Below, in pieces: positions 21,320 through 32,400 of a DNA stretch of 64,000 nt. Under the pieces are notes generated by a model that did not search any database, had not been told where the DNA came from, and saw only the letters and a list, made by a program, of their open reading frames with translations. The stretch is from Sabellastarte sp. h YS-2021 (Eukaryota > Annelida > Polychaeta > Sabellida > Sabellidae). The stretch lies in the NCBI GenBank assembly GCA_964017235.1, contig OZ024929.1:65319603-65383602 (forward strand). Reading direction: 5' to 3'. The position numbers and the translations under genes were made by a program. Position 1 is the first letter of the stretch, and every line of letters starts with the position of its first letter.

Positions 21320-22237
21320 GAGTTGAATATCAATGATTGGACAAAAAGTAATAGCCACTTAAGACAAAGTATTATTTACATATTAAATACAGACATAATA
21401 TGTTTAGTGGAAACTCACCTAGGGGTACTAGAAAATGTAAATATACCTGGTTATGTGTGGTTAGGCAATAATAGAAAATTTAACTCTCATGCCCCTATAC
21501 CATCTGGTGGTGTTGGTGTTCTGTTTAAAGAGCAACTATTGTGTACCTATCAAATAAAAATCATTGATAAAAAGTTTGATGGTATATTAGCTATAGAGAT
21601 AAAAACAGATTTACAGACTTTAGTTATGTAGTGTTTGTTTGTTATCTATCGCCTGAAAACTCTGTCTGGGGAAGAGATGTGTCAAATTATTTTGTAAATA
21701 TATTATCTCTCTTGTATGTATGTTCTTTGGCTGACCTTATTGTGCTGTGTGGTGATTTTAATGCTAGGATTGGTAAAAATTTAGACTTCATATCAGATGT
21801 TGACCAGGTTTCCAAAAGAATTTGTATAGACAATGTTAAAAACTCACATGGTAGCTCATTTATTGAATTCTTGAAAGAAAGTAAACTATGTGTTCTAAAT
21901 GTGTTTTAAAGTTAAAACTATGAGTAGTATCATAAGTGAATATAACTTATATTCAAATCTATCTGAAAACTGTAAAGCTCCAGACCATTCTATTCTTTGT
22001 ACAACATTGAATTTATCGTGCATTCCAAGTGACGTTAAAATTGATGATCCTCCTCGAAGTACAGATAATTCAGTGTTAAACAAAAGATGTAACAAAAGAT
22101 ATAATCTTATAAATATTCAAGAAAATTTCATGAACTCTGAAATATGGCGCAATAGCCTTCTGAAAGTAATTGAAAACATAGAAAATTCAAAAGAATCACA
22201 AGAACTAATTGATGACCTGTATTCTGTCATTTGTTAA
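21320..22237 (+). pseudogene. LINE ORF2, apurinic-type endonuclease domain, broken
   Basis: It reads ELNINDWTKSN, then NTDIICLVETHLGVLENV (the E of the active site), IPSGGVGVLFKEQ, and after a TAG at 21629 a second frame with LADLIVLCGDFNARIGKN (DFN motif). Finally CKAPDHSILCTTLNL gives the SDH/DHS motif, in a frame after the stop near 21907. These are the ordered motifs of the endonuclease of LINE ORF2. Three breaks make it inactive. Confidence 0.85.
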
Positions 22238-22380
22238 ACATTGTTTTCAGAAATGGACAAGTATCTAGAAATACACAATGTAAAAGGAAAAACACGTAAA
22301 TTGTTTAAAATCTCCAAACCATATTGGAATAAAAACCTAACTATACTTTGGAAAGACATGTGTAAGTGTGAAAAGATAGA

Positions 22381-22774
22381 AGCGTGAATCAGTTTATGGG
22401 TCTAATTTGGGTGAAGTTTTGACTTTGAACCTGAATAACACAAAGAGTATTTCACATATTTTCAATGTTAATACCTCAAATAATAGGTGTGTTATCCCTT
22501 TATTACTGTGCCAAATATTAATTCCCTAATATTTATACAAAGATTAAAAATATTGCCTTTTCTGTTTCTAATTGACCAAAACCCTTGAATCAGTTTTTGG
22601 GTCTATTTTGAAAAAAACATGTCACACTTGACTGAACCCCAGCTGTTTCAAGTTCACTATATATAGACTGTAACACAAGGACACTGACCAAATTGTGAGC
22701 CTATTTTGCCAAGTATTTCGTGTAGTGGTGTGTCTTCAATTACTTCAGCTTCTATATCTAAAAATTAATTCCTG
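22381..22774. mobile_element. Small insertion in the LINE (about 390 bp), type unknown
   Basis: The LINE text stops after ...LTILWKDMCKCEK and resumes at CKAEKNEAFKGFKEARNKFD. The edges have similar sequence, tgtaagtgtgaaaag and tgtaaagcagaaaag, possibly a worn duplication. The insert contains 'gaatcagttt(a/t)tgggtcta' twice (about 22387 and 22590). The borders are approximate. Confidence 0.5.
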
Positions 22775-23147
22775 TAAAGCAGAAAAGAACGAAGCCTTTA
22801 AAGGGTTCAAAGAAGCTCGAAATAAATTTGACAAGGCTCTTAGAAAAGCTGGGCAGCAATATAATAGAAATTTTATTGACAGTATTGAAACCTTTAGCTC
22901 AAAAAATCCAAAAGAATTTTGGAAACACATTAAAAAATTAGGCCCAAGAAACAAAACAGAAATCCCAATGCAGGTAAAAGTTGACGACACTTATAGTTCA
23001 GAAATAGATACAGTATTGCATAAATGGGAAAATGATTTTTCAGGTCTGTATAACAAACCCCAGCTAACAAATGATAATGCAAATTTCCATGATGAGATTT
23101 TAAAGCAAAAACAAGTATTGGAAAACAGTAATTATTATCTCCCACCT
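22775..23147 (+). pseudogene. LINE ORF2 linker between endonuclease and RT
   Basis: An open stretch reads AFKGFKEARNKFDKALRKAG and NPKEFWKHIKKLGPRNKTEI, the usual linker (FW..I..L...) before the RT of such LINEs. It ends abruptly at SNYYL, where the next insertion begins. Confidence 0.75.
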
Positions 23148-24235
23148 GCGGCCGAAGGCCGTGGTCGGGGGGAGATTATAAAACGCCTTCCATACATGCG
23201 TGCGTGCGTCCGTGAGTCAATCCGTTCGTCACGTTTTTACATAAACCTTAATATCTCATTCATTTATAAAAATATCTTCACCAAATTTGCAGGGAATGTT
23301 TATGGGTTTGAAAACCTGTCTGTGCAAAATTTCAGCCTCATTTTGAAAAACAAAATGGCCACCATAGCTAATTGTTTGAAAATCATAAAGGTGCTCTAAA
23401 TCTTGAAATATTTCAGCTAGTTTCATCAAATTTGCACAAAAGCTATATGGCTAGAAAAGCTAGCCTGATAGTAATTTTGGCCTAATTCAAAAAACAAAAT
23501 GGCCGCCATGTCACATGTTTTATGTCAAAAGGGGTCATCCTATTAAAAGGGCCTTTTATCTCCCTTAAAATTGCTCCTAGAGGTTCGGAATGCGAAACAA
23601 CTTGTAGGAAGTCATGGCCTGGGAATCTTTTCCAGGTGTTGAATTTGACCTTTGACCCCTGCTTCAAGATTAAATCGGGTTATCACACTAAAACGTCTTT
23701 ATTTCTCCCGTTTTATTGGTGCTATGGTTTTAGAATGTAAAGATAGACCATGAAAAGTCCTGGCCTGCAAATGTTTTGTCTGAGAAAAATTTTGGCCTTA
23801 TTTTGAAAAACAAAAAGGCCACCATAGCGAATTATTTCAAAATCATTAAGATGCTCTAAAACTTGAAATATCGCAGCTAGGTTAATCAAATTTGCACAAA
23901 AGATATAAGGCTAGGAATATTAGCCTGATAGTAATTTGGCCTAGTTTTGAAAACAAAATGGCCGTCATATCACATGTTTAATGTTAAATGGGATTATCCC
24001 ATTAAAAAGGTCTTATATCTCTCTTATCATTGCTATTAGGGGTTCCAAATGTGAAAACAACTTAAAGAAAGTCATGGCTTGAGACTTTCTCAACTGATGA
24101 CTTTTACCTTTGATCCCTTTTTCAATGTCAAGTGGGGTTATCTTACTACAAAGGCCTTATATTTCCTTTAGTTCTCCATTATTACTGATTCTAAGGCGGG
24201 AGATAACTGCTGCGGCAGTGGCCTTGTTTTGACTA
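23148..24235 (+). mobile_element. Non-autonomous element inserted in the LINE (~1.1 kb)
   Basis: It starts near 'ttatctcccacctgcggccgaaggcc', where CGGCC-GAA-GGCCG is a hairpin, and ends near 'aaggcgggagataactgctgcggcagtggcctt', where AAGGC and GCCTT pair. The first dozen bases are inverted at the other end (ttatctcccacc against ggcgggagataa). The interior has paired blocks with 'aaaatggccgcc/accatag' at about 23350, 23500, 23820 and 23960, implying internal duplication. There is no coding capacity. A similar right end is at 1443-1485. It may be Helitron-like or another hairpin-ended class; I cannot decide. Confidence 0.65.
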
Positions 24236-24439
24236 TGAAATGCCAAATGATCCATTGAATAAGCCATTCACCTATGATGAGTTAATAAAAGTTTTAAACA
24301 GACTAAAAGTGAATAAGTCTGTTGGATGGGATAATATTCCAAATGAAATATTAAAGCATAAATCTCTATCATTACTGTTACTAAAGTATTTCCAAAAATG
24401 TTTTGAAAGTGGTCTGGTCCCTACAGTATGGTTAAAATC
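24236..24439 (+). pseudogene. LINE ORF2, start of the RT domain
   Basis: It reads FTYDELIKVLNRLKVNKSVG then WDNIPNEILK and VPTVWLKS, the first conserved RT block of LINEs (K..K..G.D.I). It is cut at 24439 by the short MULE derivative and resumes at 25506. Confidence 0.8.
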
Positions 24440-25496
24440 GATTGTATATGAAAATCCCCAGATTGAAAATCCCTGGAAATCTACAGACCCATAGAAAATC
24501 CCCAGATGGGGCTTAGAAAATCGCCAGATCAAAAATCCCCAATACAATACCATTGACAAATGTATTGTTATATTGTCTTTGTGTATGGTGTGGCTTCCAA
24601 TTACTGTCATCTTCAAAATAATTTTGGCCCTTCCTTTTCCTTTTTGTTGTTCATTGATTAAATAAACCAGTTTTAACTGTGGTCTTTACATTGCAAATGC
24701 ATTGTTATGTTGTCTTTGTCTATGATGTGGCTTCCAATTCCTGTCCTCTTCAAACCAATTGTGTGGCACTCCCTTCTTTATTATATTATTATCTATTATT
24801 CATTGATTAAATAAACCACTTTTAACTGTAGTCTTTAATCTACCTCTTCCAGGGAATGCATGTGGCTTCCAATTAATCAGATTAGATTTGTAGCCCTCTA
24901 TGGATTGATGTATTAAAGAACTATTTTATAACTGTGTTCTTTAATCTACCTGTATGAAGTGTGGCCCTAACTGTTAATTGCTATCAGGGAAAGTGGCTTT
25001 TATTTGTCCCATCATTGTCTATCTATAGATAGATAGGCTGATTCTTTCTTTGATAACTGCTTTCTTTGATAACTGCTCAGGAAGGATGTTGAAAGACTAA
25101 CTCAACATATAAGCACTTTCATGTATGCTATGGAACCCATTCAAACACCTTTTAAATCTTTAAGGGTTGATAATATTACAGGCCTCTTAAAGGAGCTTTT
25201 AAACCTACTCAGAAACTAATTCTATCAAAGGAAATGTTAACAGTAATTTTTAAAAAGATGTGTTTTTAAATCATGTTAAAATCTTAATATTCAGTGCAGC
25301 AATATACCAAACCTGAATGTATGTAAAGTTCAGTAACTCCAAATAAAGTGTACCTTATCTTTACTCTCATGTTTAGAGATTTTTTGATCTAGGAATTTTT
25401 GATCTGGGGATTTTCTAAGCCCCATCTGGGGATTTTTATGGGTCTGCAGATTTTCCATCTGGGGATTTTCAATCTGGGGATTTTCAACGTACACCG
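24440..25496. mobile_element. Short non-autonomous MULE derivative with target duplication
   Basis: The flanking gttaaaatc is at 24431-24439 and 25497-25505 (a leading g makes 10 matching bases). The ends are the same as those of the outer MULE at 16451-21319 but in the opposite orientation: left GATTGTATATGAAAATCCCC, right ...cgtacaccg. The interior repeats the non-coding subterminal blocks of that element (ttctttaatctacctg, atgtggcttccaatt). It lacks the transposase and is therefore an internal-deletion derivative of the outer MULE. Confidence 0.88.
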
Positions 25497-25505
25497 GTTA
25501 AAATC

Positions 25506-27227
25506 AGTCATATACCCAATTCAAAAAAATGCTAAAAAACCCCCATATGTACCTTTAAACTACCGTGGAATAAGTTTGTTATATTGTATGTCCAAAGTAT
25601 ACTCATCTTTGATCAATAATAGAATAACATTATATTGTAATATGTCTGACCTTGTGTATGAACAAAATGGCTTTCACCAGAACCGGTAATGCGAAGAGCA
25701 TATATATACATTAACTGGAATAATAAGGCATCAGATAGCCAAATCTGAACCAGTTTTTGCCTCATGTATTGATTTAGAAAAAGCCTTTGACTGGGTAGAC
25801 AGGGATTTATTAATATACAAAATGCTATGTTGTGGGATAAATGGTAAGATGTTTAAAGCAATTCTATCACTTTACAATAATACTATGTCTTGTGTTCAAA
25901 TTAACCAGATGTTAACTGATTGGTTCCAAGTAACATCTTGAGTTAAACAAGGAGATACACTTTCTCCTACCTTATTCTCAATTTATATAAATGATTTAGC
26001 AAAAGTTTTGAAAGAATCTGGCATAGGTATTGATGTGAATGGTTATAAAGTATATATTCTATTGTAAGCAGATGATTTAGTCCTGCATGGTGTATTGAAT
26101 GGAGGCTTTGTATAAATATTACTAAATCAAATATTGTTCACTTTAGGGGTTCTAGAAAGAAAAAGTCAAATTTCAGTTTTCATTATGGTGACACTTCTCT
26201 GAATATAAAGATGAATATAAATATTTGAGTATTTACTTAGATGAACACTTAAATTTTACTAGCTGTATTAATACTCTGGCTAACTCTGGAAGTATGGCAC
26301 TTGGTGCATTGATATCAAAGTTAAAAACTTAAAAAAGTACAAGGTATAAAACATGCACATCTTTATTTAATTCACGGGTGGCAACAATTCTAAATTATTG
26401 TTCTTCTGTTTGGGGATTCAAAAAGGCCAGACAATGTGACAATGTCCAAATAAGGCCATCAGGTATTTTTGGTGGTGCATAAAGTTACACCAATTCCAGC
26501 CCTGTGGGGAGAAATGGGGTGGTTTCCAAGTAAATACCGTAGATACTTATGTATGTTAAGGTTTTGGAACAGACTAATTAAAATGGATGACACAAGGCTG
26601 TCCAAAAGGATCTTTCTTCAAGACTGCAGACAAGCAAATTCTAATTGGTCACAAGATATCAGAGAAGTATTTAAAATTTAAAATTTGACCTCAGTGTACG
26701 ACTCAATAGTTGCTGTAAATATTAGAAATGTAAAATCACAATTAACGACCATTATAGAAAAGAAATGGAAGTTAGAACTAGAAAACAAGCCAAAGCTGAG
26801 ACTTTACAAAACATTTAAAACAACTTTCGAAACCGAAGGATATCTTTACAGACATCTTAAACGACAAGACAAATCTGTTTTGGCTCAATTTCGAACAGGC
26901 ATTTTACCTCTACGAATTGAAACAGGTAGGTATCAATTGAAAAAAGATCCAAATACTGAAAGTTTCAGAAAATTAAGTGTTAAAGAAAGAACTTGTTTAA
27001 TTTGTAACGCAGGTGATATTGAAAATGACACCCATTTTCTCTGTAAATGCAGTGCATACGAGATCCCAAGGCTTAATTTGTATAGCATAATTGAGAAAAA
27101 TTTCTCAAATTTTCAAAAAATGTCTGATGAAGATAAACTTAATATTATTCTGAAATCACATGATAAGGAACTTGTAAGTCTTATTTGTTATTCATGGAAC
27201 ATCAGACAAAATGTTATTGCAAAGTGA
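25506..27227 (+). pseudogene. LINE ORF2, RT and Cys-rich C-terminus, broken
   Basis: RT blocks follow in order: PYVPLNYRGISLLYCMSKVY, YEQNGFHQNR, EPVFASCIDLEKAFDWVDRD, VKQGDTLSPTLFSIYINDLA and ADDLVL. In the active-site motif the residue before ADD is a stop (TAA at 26065-26067), so it is dead. After more breaks, 26685-27227 is one 180-aa open stretch with QDKSVLAQFRTGILPLRIET and a Cys/His group (RTCLICNAGDIENDTHFLCK, then C), the C-terminal zinc-knuckle-like motif of these LINEs. The minus-strand LINE at 43297-45200 is a relative. Confidence 0.85.
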
Positions 27228-27575
27228 TTAAATTTTAGGTTATATTAATATTGATTTATGCACTCTCTTGTTGAGAAACACATGCTTAGATATATATTGT
27301 TTTCCTTTACTAGTAGGTATATTGTTAAACCTGTAAATAACTAGATATTATTATCTGTATTTTGTTCTTTTAGTATGTCAAAGACTGTAAAATATTGTTC
27401 ATTTATAATTCTTATAGCAACCACTATTATTAACTATTACTTCAAAAAGTGACATATAAGTCCATTGGTGCTGGGCAAATTGTTTACCGACTTATTTGAT
27501 TATTGTTAAATGTATTTGCATGTCACTATAATAAATAAATTATATTCTATTTCTATTCTATTCTATTAAATACAA

Positions 27576-29029
27576 GCCAAATACACATAATCATTTTGAT
27601 TTGTTTGACTTTATTGTACAGTGTGTCCCATATTACATTTAAATGTTATTATGTTAAATATGTTAATTAAATGTAATGTCTACATGAATCATATGAGTAA
27701 ATAAAATTGCTGAGTTATTCCCACTTTACCCAATTTCCCTATTCAGTACATCAACTTAGGATAATACCACATAATCCTCTTGATTTGTTTGACTTATATC
27801 ATAATTGCAATCAGCAGTGATTATTTGTTAGGCTCATATCTCCATGGTATTACTGCTTCATAGGTGTATTCTTATACCCTGAATAGTTAATCACACCCAA
27901 TAACATACTCTTCCCCAACAAAGGGATGCAGAATTTGATGGGGTGCATTATTTGGCTGCCAGATATTGTACCCTATAATCCCCAATTGTGTGGGATGCCT
28001 TATTTTGCTTGCCAAATTTTGCCTCCCCTAAAAGATCAAAGAGGGGGTGCATTATTTGGCAGGGATGCAAAATATGGCGTTACACCGGTGATGACCCTGC
28101 TCTCTCTCCTGGAAACCAAGTGGGGGATTCCTTCCATTTGGGAGGGGGGTATCCCAGAAAGTTACTGAAACTCAGACTCTTTCTGAGGGTACACCACCAC
28201 TACCCAGGGGAGAAAACCGGAGCAGAAGGAATAGTGTGGTTGGGAATAATATCAATGGACAAATAAATAAAAGCCCAACCAACTCTGATGATTGAGTACC
28301 CCATTATTAACATTTGGGTAGGTGCATTCACCTGCTAGGGAGTCCTGGTATCTACACTAACTTGACCCCCAAATGAATGACATTTGCTTCTAATACATTT
28401 AAACTAGATACATTTAAACCTTGGTTATTAAGGACCTATTTTGTACTTAGAGTGGTACTACCCCACTTCCTTCACAGGACAGGTGACCCCAGTGACTGCC
28501 AACTCATGGTGTAAGGGCTGGGTGTCTGGCTCAACTCCCAAAGTATCACCCCAATATGATATGAATGAAACTATTGCCCATGAAGATGAATGGACTTGAG
28601 GTATAAGAGTAATAAGGCCTTAATTACAACATATTCCCAAATCCCCACTTACAGGTTTAAAATCTACAGCTCAAGACTATTTGGGTCATAATTAGAAAAA
28701 TGTACATCAAAATTTGGCAGATATTCCCCAAATGGACCCCCACCCCATCAAATATGTTAGTAAATCAAAGCCATACCTTTATAATATAAATTCCCCAAAA
28801 TAACCACAATAATCCACACACACAAAAACAGGTATTATCACTTGGCTATCCAGAGACAGACGAGACGTATGTCTTTGACATATCCACCCAAGCTAGAGCA
28901 CTTCTCCAGCTGCCTTATCTAGGTCTGTGATTGGCCAGGATGCCTCAGACAATGATCACCCCATAATTTGAGGGAGGGGATTGGATAAGGGAAATGCATC
29001 CTGCATCCCCATACTTATCTATTTGGCGC
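27576..29029. other. Non-coding spacer
   Basis: AT-rich, then mixed composition. Around 27926-28080 'ggggtgcattatttggc' occurs twice and 'gggatgc' several times, a small degenerate repeat. The two overlapping ORFs near 27926-28266 show no family. No gene is recognised. Confidence 0.5.
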
Positions 29030-29439
29030 TAATTAAGCGTCCCTTGAAAAGGGGACGCTTATTGGTTTCACCCCCGGTTTTCAGTCAGCCGCCGCCGCCG
29101 CCGCCGCATTATCGTCTCCCTTGAATATCTCCCTTGTTATTAGGCCTATCCAAATGATATGTGGCAGTGTTCTTCTATAGCCGTGGGGAAATTTTTTGAC
29201 AGGCATAAATTTGACCTTTGACCTTTATCAAGGTCATATTATCAAAAATTCAAAAAAAAATTTACTTCCTTTTCACTAGATTTCCTCAGAAAGTACTGGG
29301 TGTGGGTCAACCAAATTTGGTATGCACATTCCTGAGGGAAGAATCTAGGCGCCAGTCGATATTGGGATCAATCGGGCCATAATTGACCGATTGACGGGCG
29401 ATTGATTATAAGTTCATAAAAATTTTGCTAAGATTAAGC

Positions 29440-32400
29440 CTTGAACTCGCTTATTATTGGTCGTAGAGGTTTGGGATGGTATACCAACATATAGGAAATC
29501 ATGTGCTGGGAATCTTCTGGTGTGGTCAGATTTGACCTTGGGCCCCTCGTTCAAGGTCAAGCGAGGATAGGCAAAGTTTAAAGTGCTTATAACTCGCTTA
29601 TTATTGGTCCTAGAGGTTTGGGATGGTATACCAACATATAGGAAACCATGGGCTGGGAATCTTTTGGTGTGGTCAGATTTGACCTTGGACGTCTCCTTCA
29701 AGGTCAAACGGGGATAGCCAAACTGGAAAGTGCTTATAACTCGCTTATTATTGGTCCCAGAGGTTTGGGATGGTATACCAACATATAGGAAATCATGTGC
29801 TGGGAATCTTCTGGTGTGGTCGCATTTGACCTTGGGCCCCCCCTTCAAGGTCAAACGAGCATAGCCAAACTTAAAAGTGTTTATAACTCGCTTATTATTG
29901 GTCCTAGAGGTTTGGGATGGTATACCAACATATAGGAAATCATGGGCTGGGAATCTTCTGGTGTGGTCGGATTTGACCTTGGGCCCCTCGTTCAAGGTCA
30001 AAAGAGCATAGCCAAACTTAAAAGTGCTTATAACTCGCTTATTATTGGTCCTAGAGGTTTGTGATGGTATACCAACATATGGGAAATCATGTGCTGGGAA
30101 TCTTCTGGTGTGGTCGCATTTGACCTTGGGCCCCCCCTTCAAGGTCAAACGAGGATAGCCAAACTGAAAAGTGCTTATAACTCGCTTATTATTGGTCCTA
30201 GAGGTTTTGGATGGTATACCAACATATAGGAAATCATGGGCTGGGAATCTTCTGGTGTGGTTAGATTTGACCTTGGGCCTCTCCTTCAAGGTCAAACGAG
30301 GATAGCCAAACTGAAAAGTGCTTATAACTGGCTTATTATTAGTCCTAGAGGTTTGGGATGGTATACCATCATATACGAAATCATGGGCTGGGAATCTTTT
30401 GGTGTGGTCGGATTTGACCTTGGGCCTCTCCTTCAAGGTCAAAAGAGGATAGCCAAACATACAAATGCTTATAACTTGCTTATTATTGGTCCTAGAGCTT
30501 TGGGATGGTAAACCAACATGTAGGAAATCATGGGCTAGGAATCCTCTGGTGTGGTCCGATTTGACCTTGGGCCCCTCCTTCAAGGTCAAACAAGCATAGC
30601 CAAACTTAAAAGTGCTTATAACTCGCTTATTATTGGTCCTAGAGGTTTGGGATGGTAAACCAACATGTAGGAAATCATGGGCTAGGAATCCTCTGGTGTG
30701 GTCCGATTTGACCTTGGGCCCCCCTTCAAGGTCAAACAAGCATAGCCAAACTTAAAAGTGCTTATAACTCGCTTATTATTGGTCCTAGAGGTTTGGGATG
30801 GTATAGCAACATATAGGAAATCATGTGCAGGGAATCTTCTGGTGTGGTCAGATTTGACCTTGGCCCTCTCCTTCAAGGTCAAACGAGGATAGGCAAAGTT
30901 TAAAGTGCTTATAACTCGCTTATTATTGGCCCTAGAGGTTTGGGATGGTATACCAACACATAGGAAATCATGGGCAGGGAATCTTTTGGTGTGGTTAGAT
31001 TTGACCTTGGGCCTCTCCTTCAAGGTCAAACGAGGATAACCAAACTGAAAAGTGCTTATAACTCACTTATTATTAGTCCTAGAGGTTTGTGATGGAATAC
31101 CAACATATAGGAAATCATGGGCTGGGAACCCTCTGGTGTGGTCAGATTTGACCTTGGGCCTCTCGTTAAAGGTCAAACGAGGATAGCCAAACTTAAAAGT
31201 GCTTATAACTCGCTTATTATTGGTCCTAGAGGTTTGTGATGGTAAACCAACATATAGGAAATCATGTGCTGGGAATCATCTGGTGTGGTCGCATTTGACC
31301 TAGGGCCCCTCCTTCAAGGTCAAATGAGGATAGCCAAACTTAAAAGTGCTTATAACTCGCTTATTATTGGTCCTAGAGGTTTGGGATGGTATACCAACAT
31401 ATAGGAAATCATGTGCTGGGAATCTTCTGGTGTGGTCAGATTTGACCTTGGGCCCCTCGTTCAAGGTCAAGCGAGCATAGCCAAACTTAAAAGTGTTTAT
31501 AACTCGCTTATTATTGGTCCTAGAGGTTTGGGATGGTATACCAACATATAGGAAATCATGGGCTGGGAATCTTCTGGTGTGGTCGGATTTGACCTTGGGC
31601 CCCTCGTTCAAGGTCAAAAGGGGATAGCCAAACTGGAAAGTGCTTATAACTCGCTTATTATTGGTCCTAGAGGTTTGTGATGGTATACCAACATATGGGA
31701 AATCATGTGCTGGGAATCTTCTGGTGTGGTCGCATTTGACCTTGGGCCCCCCCTTCAAGGTCAAACGAGGATAGCCAAACTGAAAAGTGCTTATAACTCG
31801 CTTATTATTGGTCCTAGAGGTTTGGGATGGTATACCAACATATAGGAAATCATGTGCTGGGAATCTTCTGGTGTGGTCGCATTTGACCTTGGGCCCTCCC
31901 TTCAAGGTCAAACGAGGATAGCCAAACTGAAAAGTGCTTATAACTCGCTTATTATTGGTCCTAGAGGTTTTGGATGGTATACCAACATATAGGAAATCAT
32001 GGGCTGGGAATCTTCTGGTGTGGTTAGATTTGACCTTGGGCCTCTCCTTCAAGGTCAAACGAGGATAGCCAAACTGAAAAGTGCTTATAACTGGCTTATT
32101 ATTAGTCCTAGAGGTTTGGGATGGTATACCATCATATACGAAATCATGGGCTGGGAATCTTTTGGTGTGGTCGGATTTGACCTTGGGCCTCTCCTTCAAG
32201 GTCAAAAGAGGATAGCCAAACATACAAATGCTTATAACTTGCTTATTATTGGTCCTAGAGCTTTGGGATGGTAAACCAACATGTAGGAAATCATGGGCTA
32301 GGAATCCTCTGGTGTGGTCCGATTTGACCTTGGGCCCCTCCTTCAAGGTCAAACAAGCATAGCCAAACTTAAAAGTGCTTATAACTCGCTTATTATTGGT

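Larger units (their letters stand above)
14990..27575 (+). mobile_element. LINE retrotransposon split by at least four insertions
   Basis: One LINE can be followed across 12.6 kb: ORF1 (15422-16377), endonuclease (21320-22237), linker (22240-22380 and about 22775-23147), start of the RT (24236-24439), RT and C-terminus (25506-27227), and a 3' tail ending in a ttcta-type microsatellite (27540-27575). The gaps are filled by a MULE (16451-21319, itself carrying another MULE), a ~390-bp insertion (22381-22774), an 1.1-kb element (23148-24235) and a short MULE derivative (24440-25496). In each case the protein text resumes after the insert. The LINE pieces add up to roughly 5.5 kb, near full length. 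Confidence 0.85.
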
